Assembly (NCBI RefSeq): GCF_001713475.1
Contig: NZ_CP016499.1
Span: 1,798,001 to 1,862,000, forward strand
DNA: 64,000 bases
From: Agrobacterium sp. RAC06
GTDB taxonomy: Bacteria; Pseudomonadota; Alphaproteobacteria; Rhizobiales; Rhizobiaceae
Direction: 5' to 3'
A model generated the notes under the pieces. It was given only the letters and a program-made list of their open reading frames with translations. It had not been told where the DNA came from and did no database searches. Shown here one piece after another: positions 63,741 to 64,000 of this stretch. Both the position numbers and the translations under genes were made by a program. Positions within the stretch are counted from its first letter, which is position 1. Each line of letters starts with the position of its first letter.

Positions 63741-64000
63741 GCCAAGCCCAAATCCGGCCGAAGGTCGGCCTCTTCGCTACCTGTCTTGTGGACCTCTTCC
63801 GGCCGAGCGTCGGCTTTTCTGCGGCAAAGCTGATCGAGGATGCCGGCTGCGACGTGCACGTGCCGATCGCCCAGACCTGTTGCGGTCAACCGGCCTACAA
63901 TTCCGGTGACACCAAGGATACGCGTGATCTGGCAAAGCAGGTGATCGAGCAGTTCGAAGGCTTCGACTATGTCGTTCTCCCCTCCGGGTCCTGCGGGGCC
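63737..64000 (+). CDS. lutA: LutA-like lactate utilization protein, cysteine-rich domain (3' end outside window)
   Basis: The first 88 residues are visible: MSQAQIRPKVGLFATCLVDLF, then TCCGQPAYNSGD, the CCG cysteine-rich motif, and VVLPSGSCG. This is the LutA/YkgE family, Fe-S partner of LutB and LutC in L-lactate oxidation. The GTG at 63737 overlaps the regulator's stop by 4 bp (GTGA). A full protein is about 240-260 aa, so most of it and any lutB/lutC lie beyond 64000. Confidence 0.9.
   Translation, partial: MSQAQIRPKVGLFATCLVDLFRPSVGFSAAKLIEDAGCDVHVPIAQTCCGQPAYNSGDTKDTRDLAKQVIEQFEGFDYVVLPSGSCGA

Overview
The window is about 64 kb of GC-rich (roughly 60-63% by eye), densely coded chromosome from an alphaproteobacterium, most likely a member of the Rhizobiaceae (Rhizobium/Agrobacterium/Ensifer relatives). 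This rests on gene content and order. The block mutL, DUF2093, lpxK, waaA, DUF4170, CysQ-like phosphatase and pmbA, the short HisG with HisZ, the CIRCE-controlled groESL, the rhizobial type of intergenic palindromic element, and many GTG/TTG starts all fit that family. The genus cannot be fixed from the sequence alone. I saw no rRNA, tRNA, CRISPR array, prophage or intact insertion sequence.

Layout. 1-4 kb: potassium uptake (kup, cut by the window edge), corA and the Mrp/ApbC ATPase. 4-7 kb: a LuxR-type regulator without a synthase, an SMP-30 lactonase-like enzyme and a secreted PRC-barrel protein. 7-12 kb: a methylamine/betaine-type catabolic unit made of an MttB-family methyltransferase and a flavin/Fe-S demethylase, with a divergent GcvA-type LysR regulator and a perfect T-N11-A operator between them. 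12-15 kb: two signalling proteins, one GGDEF-EAL and one PAS-PAS-receiver without a kinase. 15-23 kb: mutL and the lipid A/KDO block. 23-30 kb: Kef antiporter, patatin, rsmD, a pseudouridine synthase with a very long charged tail, tadA and small genes. 30-39 kb: lipoprotein, ileS, a ParE-type toxin-antitoxin pair next to an orphan BrnA-like antitoxin, a YedE-type sulfur transport pair, ribF, a HAD phosphatase and chrA. 39-43 kb: groESL, a partly duplicated and AT-rich downstream region, and a PAS-like protein. 43-49 kb: GST, DoxX, a methyltransferase, hisG-hisZ, a 160-bp palindromic mosaic element and hisS. 48.5-54.5 kb: a broken RelBE module, a possible methyltransferase, two probable periplasmic metal-handling proteins, a HAD phosphatase, tag, and two tandem L,D-transpeptidases. 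54.5-60 kb: glycolate oxidase genes glcDE and glcF with a small membrane gene inserted, and a divergent LysR regulator. 60-64 kb: DUF6880 and DUF3422 genes, then an FCD/GntR regulator with an operator over its own promoter, translationally coupled to a lutA-like lactate oxidation gene that runs off the end.

The window is mainly core metabolism and housekeeping. No complete new defence or biosynthetic system is evident. The points most worth a second look are the MttB/demethylase unit with an altered Fe-S motif, the frameshifted RelE toxin, the 100-bp-spaced duplication of the groEL 3' end, the kinase-less PAS-receiver protein, the disordered tail of the pseudouridine synthase, and the mosaic element inside the his cluster.
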